Of a stretch of DNA of 64,000 nucleotides, positions 54,271 to 63,662 are shown in pieces. Made by a program: the position numbers and the translations under genes. The stretch lies in contig CAKSFQ010000011.1 in assembly GCA_934454115.1 (NCBI GenBank), forward strand, positions 1-64,000. Direction: 5' to 3'. Positions within the stretch are counted from its first letter, which is position 1, and each line of letters starts with the position of its first letter. The notes beneath the pieces are model-generated. The model ran no database searches, was not told where the DNA came from, and worked only from the letters and a program-made list of their open reading frames with translations. The stretch is from an uncultured Clostridia bacterium (GTDB lineage: Bacteria; Bacillota; Clostridia; Monoglobales; Monoglobaceae).

Positions 54271-56469
54271 ATGCTTAAAATGGAAGGCGTCGTTGAAAAT
54301 ATCATCTACGAGAATGCGGAAAACGGCTATACGGTTTGTGACATCTCCAGCGGCGGACAGCTGATTACCCTGACCGGCTATATGCCAAACCTTGCGGAGG
54401 GCGAAACCGTCCTGGTCTACGGAGAATGGGTGACCCATGTCGAGTATGGGGATCAGTTTAAGGTCGAGGGCTATGAGCGAAAGCTCCCCTCCACAGAAGA
54501 TGAGATTGAGCGTTATTTATCGTCCGGGCTTCTTCCCGGAATCGGAAAAACGACGGCGCGGCGGATTGTGGAGGCCTTTGGCAGTGAGGCGCTGGAGGTC
54601 ATGGAGCATGAGCCGGATCGGCTTTTAACCATTTCCGGGCTGACCAAGAAGAAGGTTGACGCCATCTACAAAAAATTTATGGAGCTGATCGGCGTTCGTG
54701 AGGTCGTGATGTTTTTTCAAAAATACGGAATGTCACCGGGCGCGGCGTTTAAGGCGTTCGGAAAGTTCGGCATCTCTACCATCTCCATGGTGAAGGAAAA
54801 CCCTTACATTCTTGCGCAGCATGTGGAGGGGATCACCTTTCAGATGGCAGACCATATCGCCAAAGAGATGGGGCTAAACCCCAACTCCAAGGAGCGGGTC
54901 TCGGCCGGGATTTCATGTCTGATGCGGCAGATCGGCTACTTAAACGGGCATACCTTTTTGCCAAGATCGGCAGTGGTGAACCAGGCGTGTCAGTTTTTGG
55001 AGATTGACCGCGGCGTTGCCGAAGAGGCCATTTCGGAAATGCTTCTTTCCGAGCAGCTGGTTTTGGCGAATATGGGCGAATATGACGCGCTGTATCTCAG
55101 ATTATACTATGACGCGGAAAAGAGAGTGGCGGCACGGCTTTTGGAGATGTCGCAGCTGGTTTTTGACATCGGCGTCGAAGAGATCAACCAAAAGATTGAA
55201 GAGGCGGAATCGGAGTGTAGCATATCGCTGGCAGAGGCGCAGCTGGAGGCCGTGCGCTGCGTGTTTCAAAATGCGGCAATGGTGATTACCGGCGGCCCCG
55301 GTACCGGTAAGACGACCATTATTAAAATGATGATTACCCTGATGCAGCAATCGCGCAAACGGGTGCTGCTTGCCGCGCCGACCGGGCGCGCAGCCAAGCG
55401 GATTACCGAGCTTTGCGGTATGGAGGCAAAGACCATACACCGTCTGCTGGAGATTACGCCCGGCGTGGACGAGGTCGGGTCGCGGTTTGGGCGCAACGCG
55501 CAAAACACGCTGGACTGTGATGTTTTGATTGTCGATGAAATGTCCATGGTGGACATTTTGCTGATGGATAGCTTGCTTGATGCGCTGCCGCGGGGCGCAA
55601 GACTGGTGATGGTCGGAGACAGCGATCAGCTGCCCTCAGTCGGCGCCGGGAACGTGCTGAAGGATATTATCGAAAGCGATGTGCTGACCTGTATTCGACT
55701 GACTGAAATTTTCCGGCAGGCACGGGAGAGCATGATCGTAATGAATGCGCATCGGATTAATCGTGGCGAGATGCCGATGTTAAATGACTTTGACAACGAC
55801 TTTTTTTTGGTTACGCGTGAGGATCCTATAACCCTGCCGGATACGATTGCGGATTTGTGTACGCGGCGTCTGCCCAAGGCATACGGGTTGAGCAACCTGT
55901 CCCAGATTCAGGTGCTGACGCCGACCAGAAAATCATTGATCGGTGTGCAGAATCTAAACGCTGTCCTGCAGGAGGCGTTTAATCCGCCGGAGTCCGGAAA
56001 GCCGGAGCGGATTGCCGGACACAGCGTTTTTCGCCTGGGGGATAAGGTGATGCAGACCAAAAATAACTATCAGTTAGAGTGGGAGCGCGTTGACGGCGGT
56101 GAAAAGGGGCTTGGCGTATTTAACGGCGATGTGGGGTTTATCACCGCAATGGATCAGAAGAACCAGAAACTGGCCGTGTTGTTTGATGACCGCCTGGTGC
56201 ATTACGATTACATGCTGCTTGACGAGCTGGAGCTTGCCTATGCCATCACGGTACACAAAAGCCAGGGCAGCGAGTTTGATGTGGTTGTCATGCCGGTTTT
56301 CGAAACGCACCGCGTATTGATGAACCGCAATCTGCTCTATACCGCGATCACCAGGGCAAAAAAGCTGGTGGTTCTGGTCGGAAAAGAAGAATATATCAAA
56401 ATGTTTGTCGATAATAACGAGACACAAAAGCGCTTTTCGGGATTGAAAAATAAATTGCAGATTTTTTAA
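54271..56469 (+). CDS. recD2: RecD2-type ATP-dependent DNA helicase
   Basis: A 732-residue helicase from ATG 54271 with AAAAAGGAGGG upstream. The N-terminal part contains an OB-like domain and helix-hairpin-helix segments (LLPGIGKTTARRIVEAFG). The motor has Walker A ITGGPGTGKTTIIK, Walker B LIVDEMSMVD and C-terminal motifs YAITVHKSQGSEFD and LLYTAITRAKKLVVLVG. RecD2 is a 5'-3' superfamily 1B helicase that works without RecBC and aids mismatch and recombination repair. It is followed 50 nt later by recR, likely a repair operon. Confidence 0.94.
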   Translation: MLKMEGVVENIIYENAENGYTVCDISSGGQLITLTGYMPNLAEGETVLVYGEWVTHVEYGDQFKVEGYERKLPSTEDEIERYLSSGLLPGIGKTTARRIVEAFGSEALEVMEHEPDRLLTISGLTKKKVDAIYKKFMELIGVREVVMFFQKYGMSPGAAFKAFGKFGISTISMVKENPYILAQHVEGITFQMADHIAKEMGLNPNSKERVSAGISCLMRQIGYLNGHTFLPRSAVVNQACQFLEIDRGVAEEAISEMLLSEQLVLANMGEYDALYLRLYYDAEKRVAARLLEMSQLVFDIGVEEINQKIEEAESECSISLAEAQLEAVRCVFQNAAMVITGGPGTGKTTIIKMMITLMQQSRKRVLLAAPTGRAAKRITELCGMEAKTIHRLLEITPGVDEVGSRFGRNAQNTLDCDVLIVDEMSMVDILLMDSLLDALPRGARLVMVGDSDQLPSVGAGNVLKDIIESDVLTCIRLTEIFRQARESMIVMNAHRINRGEMPMLNDFDNDFFLVTREDPITLPDTIADLCTRRLPKAYGLSNLSQIQVLTPTRKSLIGVQNLNAVLQEAFNPPESGKPERIAGHSVFRLGDKVMQTKNNYQLEWERVDGGEKGLGVFNGDVGFITAMDQKNQKLAVLFDDRLVHYDYMLLDELELAYAITVHKSQGSEFDVVVMPVFETHRVLMNRNLLYTAITRAKKLVVLVGKEEYIKMFVDNNETQKRFSGLKNKLQIF

Positions 56470-56519
56470 ACCTGAAAAGATGACATAGGCAGAGCATTTT
56501 TTGCGGAATGGAGAATGAT

Positions 56520-57119
56520 ATGGAATATTTTGCAGCACCGTTACAGAATTTAATTGAGGAGTTTGAAAAGCTTCCCGGGATCGGGAGCAAGACGGCACAG
56601 CGGCTTGCATTTTACGTGCTGAACCAGCCGAAAGAGAAGGCAGAAAAATTTGCGCACGCTATTTTAGAGGCGAAAAAATCACTGTGCTATTGTAAGGAGT
56701 GCCAGAACCTATCGGACCGTGAGGTTTGCAGCATCTGTGCCAATCCTGTGCGCGATCACAGCGTGATTTGCGTGATGGAAAGTCCAAAAGATGTGCTGCA
56801 GATGGAGCGTACCAACGAATTTAAAGGGGTGTATCACGTGTTGCACGGCGCGATTGCACCGATGGATCACGTGGGGCCTGACGATATCCGCATCAAAGAG
56901 CTGATGGCAAGAATCAGCAAGGGTAATATCAAAGAGGTCATTATGGCAACAAATCCGAATTTAGAGGGCGAGACAACGGCGATGTATATCTCAAAGCTAA
57001 TCAAACCCTTTGGCGTTAAGGTCACCAGAATTGCGCACGGCGTGCCGGTGGGCGGCGAGCTGGAGTTTGCGGACGAGATTACGTTGACCAAGGCGCTGCA
57101 GTGGCGTGTAGAGCTTTAA
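56520..57119 (+). CDS. recR: recombination protein RecR
   Basis: A 199-residue protein from ATG 56520, with GGAG six bases upstream. The ATG four codons earlier is too close to any site. It has an N-terminal helix-hairpin-helix ([16 protein letters not shown]), a C4 zinc finger ([18 protein letters not shown]) and a TOPRIM domain with [20 protein letters not shown]. RecR with RecF/RecO loads RecA at gaps. The dnaX and YbaB genes that often precede recR are not adjacent here. Confidence 0.96.
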   Translation: MEYFAAPLQNLIEEFEKLPGIGSKTAQRLAFYVLNQPKEKAEKFAHAILEAKKSLCYCKECQNLSDREVCSICANPVRDHSVICVMESPKDVLQMERTNEFKGVYHVLHGAIAPMDHVGPDDIRIKELMARISKGNIKEVIMATNPNLEGETTAMYISKLIKPFGVKVTRIAHGVPVGGELEFADEITLTKALQWRVEL

Positions 57120-57145
57120 AATCCAGGATAAAACGGAGATATACT

Positions 57146-58483
57146 ATGCAAAAAAATGAAGTTTACGAGATGGAGATCACCGGTATGACGGAAGAGGGAG
57201 ACGGTGTTGGACGGGTGGACGGAATGGCCGTTTTTGTTCCGTATACCATACCCGGCGAGATGGTGCGTGCCGTAATTGTCAAGGTGAAAAAGAGCTATGC
57301 ATATGGAAGACTTTTAGAGGTGCTGCACCCATCGCTGCATCGCACCAAGGCGGCCTGTCCGTATTTTTATCAATGCGGCGGCTGTCAGCTTTGGCATATG
57401 GATTTGGAGGCGGAACTATCTTATAAGCGGCAAAAGGTTGCGGACTGCCTATCAAGGATTGCCGGACTTGATATCGTACCGGAGGAGGTTGTCTGTACCC
57501 GACAGACGACACGGTATCGGAACAAATCACAGTATCCGGTTACTCCCGACGGGATCGGCTTGTATCGAAGAAACAGCCATACAGTGATTCCTATGGAGGA
57601 CTGCATGATTCAGGGAGAGCATGACGCGGCGGTGATCCGTATGATTCGCACCTGGATGGAGCGGTACCGCATAGCGCCCTATGACGAACAGACCGACAGC
57701 GGTTTTTTGCGGCATATTTATATCCGGGAAGGCGAGACGGGAATGCTGCTGACCCTGGTGACGAGAGGGTGTTCCTTTCCGGAACGCGATGCGCTGATCT
57801 GCGCTGCGGAGCAGCTGGGATTTCCTCTGGTTGGGATTGTACAAAATGTGAACCCCAAACGGACGAATGTTGTTTTGGGCAGTGAAAATCACGTGTTGTG
57901 GGGGAAGGGTTATTTGACGGATTCGATCGGAAAGGTGCAGTTTCATATTTCGCCGCTGTCATTTTACCAGGTGAACCGCTTTGCAACACGGACGCTTTAT
58001 GAGATTGCCGCGGGGCTTGCAAAGCTCACAAAGGATGAGACATTGTGGGATATTTATTGCGGCATCGGTACCATTGGATTGTTTATGGCGAAAAAGGCAA
58101 AAGCGGTGATCGGAATCGAGGCCTGCGAGGCCGCCGTGGAAAACGCAAAAGAAAACGCGCGTCTGAATGGGATTGCAAATGCAAAGTATTATTGCGGCAA
58201 AGCGGAAGCCGTAGCGCCTCGTCTTGCGGAAGAAGGCGAGGCTGCCGATGTGGTGATTTTAGATCCGCCGCGAAAAGGGTGTGATGAAAAGCTTTTGGAG
58301 ACTGTTGCAAGAGTTGAGCCAAAGCGGATTGTCTATATCTCCTGCATGCCATCGACATTGGCACGGGATTTAAAATCGTTAAATGCCAAGGGATATGAAG
58401 TCCAAAAAGCGGTACCGGTTAATATGTTTCCGCGGTGCAGTCATGTTGAGACGGTAGTCTTGATGTCAAGGAAAGATAAATAA
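57146..58483 (+). CDS. 23S rRNA (uracil-5-)-methyltransferase, RlmD/RlmCD family
   Basis: A 445-residue enzyme from ATG 57146. An N-terminal TRAM domain (residues 1-60) is followed by an iron-sulfur cluster motif (CPYFYQCGGCQLWH). A SAM domain then has DIYCGIGTIGLF, the VILDPPRKGC motif, and the catalytic cysteine in YISCMPSTLARD. It methylates C5 of uridine in 23S rRNA. The exact target position cannot be told, so no gene symbol is given. A hairpin terminator follows. Confidence 0.92.
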   Translation: MQKNEVYEMEITGMTEEGDGVGRVDGMAVFVPYTIPGEMVRAVIVKVKKSYAYGRLLEVLHPSLHRTKAACPYFYQCGGCQLWHMDLEAELSYKRQKVADCLSRIAGLDIVPEEVVCTRQTTRYRNKSQYPVTPDGIGLYRRNSHTVIPMEDCMIQGEHDAAVIRMIRTWMERYRIAPYDEQTDSGFLRHIYIREGETGMLLTLVTRGCSFPERDALICAAEQLGFPLVGIVQNVNPKRTNVVLGSENHVLWGKGYLTDSIGKVQFHISPLSFYQVNRFATRTLYEIAAGLAKLTKDETLWDIYCGIGTIGLFMAKKAKAVIGIEACEAAVENAKENARLNGIANAKYYCGKAEAVAPRLAEEGEAADVVILDPPRKGCDEKLLETVARVEPKRIVYISCMPSTLARDLKSLNAKGYEVQKAVPVNMFPRCSHVETVVLMSRKDK

Positions 58484-58876
58484 GTGCCAGAAAGCGGCGT
58501 ATTTCCGGGCTTTTTCGGAGGTTTGGATTTGAAGCCAGACTTCTGAAAAAGCTCGGTTTTCTTATATGGAAACATATCCACTGCAAAATGTGTGTCAGGT
58601 TGTAACCTCGGATTAGATAACGCAAATTGAGTGAGTGGATTAGATGTCAGGGGTTTTGGGGTGCATTTTTAAAAGAAGAAAAAAGTTGACAACAAATCTG
58701 GCAACTCGATACTAAGGGTAAAATTAGACAGTAAAATAGATGTTAGTGAAAATAGTGTAGCTGAAAATTAGTAAAAAATTATTGCTAAATGTTAATGAAG
58801 TTTAATTTAGAAAATAATTTGAAAAACTTTACTCGATATAAAGAAGAAAATACAATCATTAGGAAGGTGAGAATTC
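58484..58876. other. AT-rich interval with the rlmD-type terminator and possible HNH promoter
   Basis: No gene is seen. A terminator lies at 58505-58560. The composition becomes strongly AT-rich from about 58,620 onwards. TTGACA at 58686-58691 with TACTAA at 58710-58715 (18-nt spacer) is a weak promoter candidate for the HNH gene. This is the border of the accessory region. Confidence 0.55.
58505..58560 (+). terminator. terminator after the RlmD-family gene
   Basis: Arms CCGGGCTTTTTCGG and CTGAAAAAGCTCGG pair with G-U matches, and a TTTTCTT run follows. Confidence 0.72.
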
Positions 58877-59722
58877 ATGACAACTGAAAATTATGTTTAT
58901 AAAAAAGAAGTTGACTGGTCGTTGTTAAATGAAGGTCTCACCTTGCCTTTTGACAATCAGGTTGTATTTGGTCAGATCATGGGGCGATTTTTAAAAAGAG
59001 GAGAATCAAAAGACATTACGCTATATCTGAATAGGAAGTCCTATAAAGCAAAGATTACTAATGTGAATTTTGATCCAAGGTTTAAAAGAAAGAAAGATAC
59101 TTTACAAATACGTTATTCAAAAAATGGGGAACTAGCAAAGGCTCTACAGACATATTTTACAAAGAGTTATCAGTTTATAAAAACCACGCGTGAAATGCGT
59201 GAGCCGGGCGATAGAACAATGATAAGATTGCCGGAAGAGTGTAAAGAGTATCTTGCAATTTACACAACTGAATATGATGATTCTTATGTGTTAGAAACCA
59301 TTATGGCAGATGATATGATTTCATTACGACAAGCTGTATCAGGGCTGCAGGAGCGGATGATGGAAGCTGAGTTTAACTATGATGTAGAGGATTTGACGTC
59401 TACGATTTTTGAAACTGAAAGAATGGTAAAAATCCGCAAATTGAACAAGAAAATAGGTGATAATCTTAAATTGCTTTATGGTTATCGTTGCCAGATTTGC
59501 GGTCAGTTGATTGGAGAGGAGTTTGGATCACATATAGTGGAAGCTCATCATATTGATTATTTTGTATCCAGCCTTAATAACGATGCAAGTAATCAGCTAA
59601 TCGTGTGTCCAAATCATCATAGTATTATTCATGACACAAATCCTACGTTTAATAGGTGTAGGCTAATGTACATATATAAGAATGGGTTTGAACAGAAATT
59701 AATATTAAATCATCACTTGTAA
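58877..59722 (+). CDS. HNH endonuclease with N-terminal recognition-like domain
   Basis: A 281-residue protein with AGGAAGGTGA upstream. The C-terminal part (about residues 200-275) has a zinc-binding CQICGQ, the HNH core EAHHIDYF and SNQLIVCPNHHSIIH, all needed for a beta-beta-alpha-metal nuclease. The N-terminal 110 residues resemble DNA-recognition domains of restriction-type HNH proteins but I cannot name one. It is AT-rich and begins a block of nuclease and DUF262 genes, so restriction of foreign DNA is the likely role. No methyltransferase is present. Confidence 0.8.
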   Translation: MTTENYVYKKEVDWSLLNEGLTLPFDNQVVFGQIMGRFLKRGESKDITLYLNRKSYKAKITNVNFDPRFKRKKDTLQIRYSKNGELAKALQTYFTKSYQFIKTTREMREPGDRTMIRLPEECKEYLAIYTTEYDDSYVLETIMADDMISLRQAVSGLQERMMEAEFNYDVEDLTSTIFETERMVKIRKLNKKIGDNLKLLYGYRCQICGQLIGEEFGSHIVEAHHIDYFVSSLNNDASNQLIVCPNHHSIIHDTNPTFNRCRLMYIYKNGFEQKLILNHHL

Positions 59723-59733
59723 AGGAAAATATT

Positions 59734-60173
59734 ATGAACAAGAACTCAGAGAATCCAGGTGTAGGAGCAGCATTTCAGAAAGCTGTTGCTCGCTGGTTTG
59801 AACAACATTATGATAAAGAATTTATTCTTGAAAAGAAAATAGAGCAATAGGTCAGCCAGCCAAGGATCATAAATTCGATATTGTGAGTGGCGATAATACT
59901 ATGGCGATTGAGTGTAAGTGTTATACATGGACAGAGACTGGTAATGTTCCTAGCGCAAAGATGGGATTTACGAATGAAGCTGCATTTTATTTGTCGTTTA
60001 TTCCGGATTCATATGAAAAGTATATTGTGATGAAATTATCAAAGCATCCAAAGAGAGAAGAAACTTTGGCTGAGTATTATTTTCGTATGAATCGATATTT
60101 AATAGGAAAAACCAAAGTGGCAGAGTTTGATATGGAAACCGGAAAATTTCGTATTGTAGGCTCAAATATGTAA
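59734..60173 (+). pseudogene. PD-(D/E)XK nuclease-like gene interrupted by a frameshift
   Basis: Translation from ATG 59734 (AAAGGA upstream) gives NSENPGVGAAFQKAVARWFE...LEKKIEQ and stops at 59850. The next frame continues without loss as IGQPAKDHKFDIVSG...AIECKCYTW and ends at 60173. The second part carries D...E-x-K residues of a PD-(D/E)XK nuclease. Adding one base near 59840 would restore one protein of about 146 residues. It may be a true inactivating mutation, a sequencing error or, less likely, programmed frameshifting. No slippery run is visible at the junction. Confidence 0.72.
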
Positions 60174-60186
60174 AGGTGGTGAATTC

Positions 60187-61497
60187 ATGGCTGAAATAAA
60201 AGTCATCAATGAATTATTAAAGATGAAACTAAATATTCCCGACTATCAGAGACCGTATAAGTGGGATATTCAGAATATAGATGATCTTCTTTCTGATATC
60301 ATTAATGCAATAAGTGATGCAGATAGATATGGAGATGATTTTAAATATCGTATTGGAACCATTATTTTGCATAAAACAAAAGATGGTGTTTTCGATATTG
60401 TTGATGGACAGCAAAGAATTATTTCTTTGGTATTATTGAAGCAGTGCATAGAGCCGGAATTTGAGTGTACTATTCTTGAAAAGGATTTTACTAATAAAGT
60501 TTCTCAGTTTAATATTCATAGAAATTATGGATTTATAAGAGAATGGTTTTCCTTAAAGAGTGACGATACAAAGAAAGATTTTATCAATGCTTTTGAAAAT
60601 ATTTTGGAAGTAGTTGTTATATGTGTAGATAAGGTTTCAGAGGCGTTTCAGCTTTTTGATTCGCAAAATACACGCGGAAAAGCTTTAGATCCGCATGATC
60701 TTTTGAAAGCATATCATTTGCGGGAAATGAAGAAGTACCCCTATGAAATGGAACACGCAGTTACAAAATGGGAATCGAAAGATACAGAACAAATTAGAGA
60801 ATTATTTGATTTGTATTTATTTCCGATATGGAATTGGTCAAGAGGTATTAAGAGTAGACCATTTACGGCAAAAGAAATTGATACTTATAAAGGTATAGCA
60901 GAAGGTTCAACATATTCATATGCGCGAAGAGCAAGCAGAGCCATGCCATATTTTCAGATTACGGAGCCATTTATTGCAGGAAATGATTTCTTTGAAATGG
61001 TAGAACATTATATGTATCTTCTTAGGGATATTAAATCTGAATTATGTAATAATCTTCGTTTCAAGAAAATAAAGCTAGTTATTTGTGGAAGCAAGGATGT
61101 AGAAACTCCGGAGGACATGGATAAGGTAAAATTCGGTTCTGCCGGATTTGGATATACAAAGAATTTATTCTATTGTGCACTTCTTTGTTATTACGATAAA
61201 TTTCATAACTTTGATGAAATGGCTGTTAAGAAGTTGTTTTCTTGGGCATTTATGCTTCGCGTAGATATGGAGAATTTAGGTTTTGATAGCATTAATAAAT
61301 ATGCTATCGGAGATGAAAATACCAGATACACAAACACAATAGCAATGTTTTCAAAGATTAGTTTTGCGCGTATACATAATGAAATTTCAGGGTTACAGAT
61401 TAAAGTTAGAAGAGAGCCGGATGTTCCTTCAAATGAGAAGTGGAAAGATTTGTATAATACAATTAAAGAAATTAATGGATATGGAGCTGACAAATGA
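60187..61497 (+). CDS. DUF262 (GmrSD N-domain) protein
   Basis: A 436-residue protein with AAAGGTGGTGA upstream. DUF262 features are IPDYQRPYKW (residues 17-26), the nucleotide-site motif DGQQR (73-77) and FDSQNTRGKALDPHDLLKAY near residue 155. The C-terminal half is not a recognisable DUF1524 nuclease domain, so the protein may be a nucleotide-sensing partner only. The stop overlaps the start of the next DUF262 gene by ATGA. DUF262/DUF1524 proteins include the type IV restriction enzyme GmrSD, which cuts glucosylated hydroxymethylcytosine DNA. Confidence 0.86.
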   Translation: MAEIKVINELLKMKLNIPDYQRPYKWDIQNIDDLLSDIINAISDADRYGDDFKYRIGTIILHKTKDGVFDIVDGQQRIISLVLLKQCIEPEFECTILEKDFTNKVSQFNIHRNYGFIREWFSLKSDDTKKDFINAFENILEVVVICVDKVSEAFQLFDSQNTRGKALDPHDLLKAYHLREMKKYPYEMEHAVTKWESKDTEQIRELFDLYLFPIWNWSRGIKSRPFTAKEIDTYKGIAEGSTYSYARRASRAMPYFQITEPFIAGNDFFEMVEHYMYLLRDIKSELCNNLRFKKIKLVICGSKDVETPEDMDKVKFGSAGFGYTKNLFYCALLCYYDKFHNFDEMAVKKLFSWAFMLRVDMENLGFDSINKYAIGDENTRYTNTIAMFSKISFARIHNEISGLQIKVRREPDVPSNEKWKDLYNTIKEINGYGADK

Positions 61498-63431
61498 GCG
61501 AATTAGTTAAAGAACTTCACATTATAGGTGATGATAACAATATATTTGACACTGACATAGAATATACAATTCCTTTGTATCAGCGTGCTTATGCATGGGA
61601 AGATAAGCAGTTAGTACAGCTTATCGAGGATATTCAGGATGTAGCCGAAAATGCACATTATTATATTGGTTCATTAATTGTATCGAAGCAGTCCGGAAAA
61701 TATGAAGTGGTTGATGGGCAGCAGCGACTTACGTCATTGTATCTTCTTTTAAATTGCTTAGGGATTAGGGTAAAGCCTACCCTTACTTTTGCGTGTAGAG
61801 AGAAGTCAAATTATACATTAAGGAATATTGAGGAATTGCTGCTGGAGAATCGTAGCAAACTGGATATGGATAGAGTTGAATCCGGTATTCAGCGTGGAGT
61901 GAAGATTCTTTCTCATGAACTTGGGAAAGCTGATTTTGATAAAGAATCATTTATAAAAAAGTTGGCTAAGGTTATCGTATACAGAATCGAAGTTCCGGAG
62001 AACACAGATCTAAATAGATACTTCGAAATTATGAACACTAGAGGTGAGCAGTTAGAGCAGCATGATATTTTGAAAGCTACTCTTATGAGTTATTTAAGTG
62101 ATGAGTCAGAGAAGAGACTGTTTGCTAAGATATGGGATGCTTGCAGTGACATGACAGGCTATGTTCAGATGCATTTTGTTAGTAAAAATAATGCAGTTCG
62201 AGAAGCAATCTTTAGCGGTGAATGGAATTGGATGCCTCCAAAAAACTGGTCAAATTATAAGAAGATTATGAAAGAGAATACAGAGGATACAACAAGTCAT
62301 TGCATCAAAGATATTATTGATAGAGATTTTAAGATTGAAGATGACGCGGGATATGTGGATGGTGATATTCGTGTTCGATTCGAAAGTGTTATCGAGTTCC
62401 CATATTTCTTATTGCATACATTGAAGGTATTTGTGGCACTGTATGGTATTGAACATGAAAATGCGAATTCTAAAATTACAGATGAACTATTGGATGATAA
62501 GAAGCTTATAGATGCTTTCAATAGAGTGTTTTCACATGGTGTTACCGAAGATGGTAAAATATCTGATAACAAAGAAGAGTTTTCACGTAGATTTATTATT
62601 TGTCTTTTGAGAGTAAGATACTTGTTTGATAAGTATATTATAAAAAGAGAATATGCTAATGATAGTACAGATGGTGAATGGAGTTTGAAAAGTCTTTACG
62701 TTTCTGGTCAGCAATCAAAGAAAAAACCATACTATAGGAATTCTAAGTTTACAAAATCAAGAGAATGGGCATCTACAAATGATTGGAGAACAAAAACAAA
62801 TATTATGATACAATCTGCTTTGCGTGTTTCCTATACTTCACCAAAGGTTATGCACTGGATTACAAAGCTTCTTATATGGTTATCAGAAGATGATTGTAAG
62901 CATATTAAGAATGATGATATTGCCAGGTTCGATGTTATAGCAGAGGATATCGCAATTGAGGCTGTAAAGGAAAACTTTTTTAATGTGTGTCAGGATGGTG
63001 TTTGTGCTATGGGTGTAAATACACCTCACATTGTATTTAATTATCTGGATTATCTGCTTTGGTATTATGATCGCGAAGATAAGAAAAAATACAGTGACTT
63101 TATTTTTGAATTTAGAAATTCGGTGGAGCATTGGTATCCTCAAAATCCATCAGAAGGAACTTTTGAACAATGGAAAGATGGTGTGGATAGATTTGGAAAT
63201 CTTTGTATCATACAGCGAAATGTCAATTCGAAATTTTCTAATATGTCACCGGAAGCGAAGAAGAGCACTTTTAAGGATATGATTTCAAAGGGAAGTATTA
63301 AACTTCGTATTATGAGTGAACTTACTGAGAAGAACGGAGATAAGTCCGCAAGCCTTTATTGGAAAGAAACAATGTATAAGCAGCATGAAGAAGAAATGCT
63401 GGATATGTTAAAACAATCTTGTGAGATATAA
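61494..63431 (+). CDS. DUF262-DUF1524 protein, GmrSD-type restriction enzyme
   Basis: A 645-residue protein overlapping the previous gene by four bases. The N-terminal DUF262 part has IPLYQRAYAWED, DGQQRLTSLY (from residue 74) and MNTRGEQLEQHDILKA. The C-terminal DUF1524 part has EHWYPQNPSE near residue 545 followed by DRFGNLCIIQRNVNSKFSN, an HNH-like nuclease with the histidine and asparagine in place. With its partner it probably forms a two-protein, NTP-dependent modification-targeting restriction system. Single-chain GmrSD fusions are more usual, so this pairing deserves note. Confidence 0.88.
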   Translation: MSELVKELHIIGDDNNIFDTDIEYTIPLYQRAYAWEDKQLVQLIEDIQDVAENAHYYIGSLIVSKQSGKYEVVDGQQRLTSLYLLLNCLGIRVKPTLTFACREKSNYTLRNIEELLLENRSKLDMDRVESGIQRGVKILSHELGKADFDKESFIKKLAKVIVYRIEVPENTDLNRYFEIMNTRGEQLEQHDILKATLMSYLSDESEKRLFAKIWDACSDMTGYVQMHFVSKNNAVREAIFSGEWNWMPPKNWSNYKKIMKENTEDTTSHCIKDIIDRDFKIEDDAGYVDGDIRVRFESVIEFPYFLLHTLKVFVALYGIEHENANSKITDELLDDKKLIDAFNRVFSHGVTEDGKISDNKEEFSRRFIICLLRVRYLFDKYIIKREYANDSTDGEWSLKSLYVSGQQSKKKPYYRNSKFTKSREWASTNDWRTKTNIMIQSALRVSYTSPKVMHWITKLLIWLSEDDCKHIKNDDIARFDVIAEDIAIEAVKENFFNVCQDGVCAMGVNTPHIVFNYLDYLLWYYDREDKKKYSDFIFEFRNSVEHWYPQNPSEGTFEQWKDGVDRFGNLCIIQRNVNSKFSNMSPEAKKSTFKDMISKGSIKLRIMSELTEKNGDKSASLYWKETMYKQHEEEMLDMLKQSCEI

Positions 63432-63662
63432 CAGATATTATTTGATAATGAATAATAAGTTGAGAAAGCAGACACCGGATTCAGAGGCATCAATTTATAT
63501 TTTGAGAAAAAATGTAATGAAGTAAAGTACCATAATAAAAAAGAAATATTAAGAAAATTATTAATAAACACAATTTAAACTGTAGTAAGAGTCGGTGGAC
63601 AGGTAATGTACACAAAAAGTATAAGTTCAGACTAAGGAAGAAATCAGTAGAGGAATAATGTG

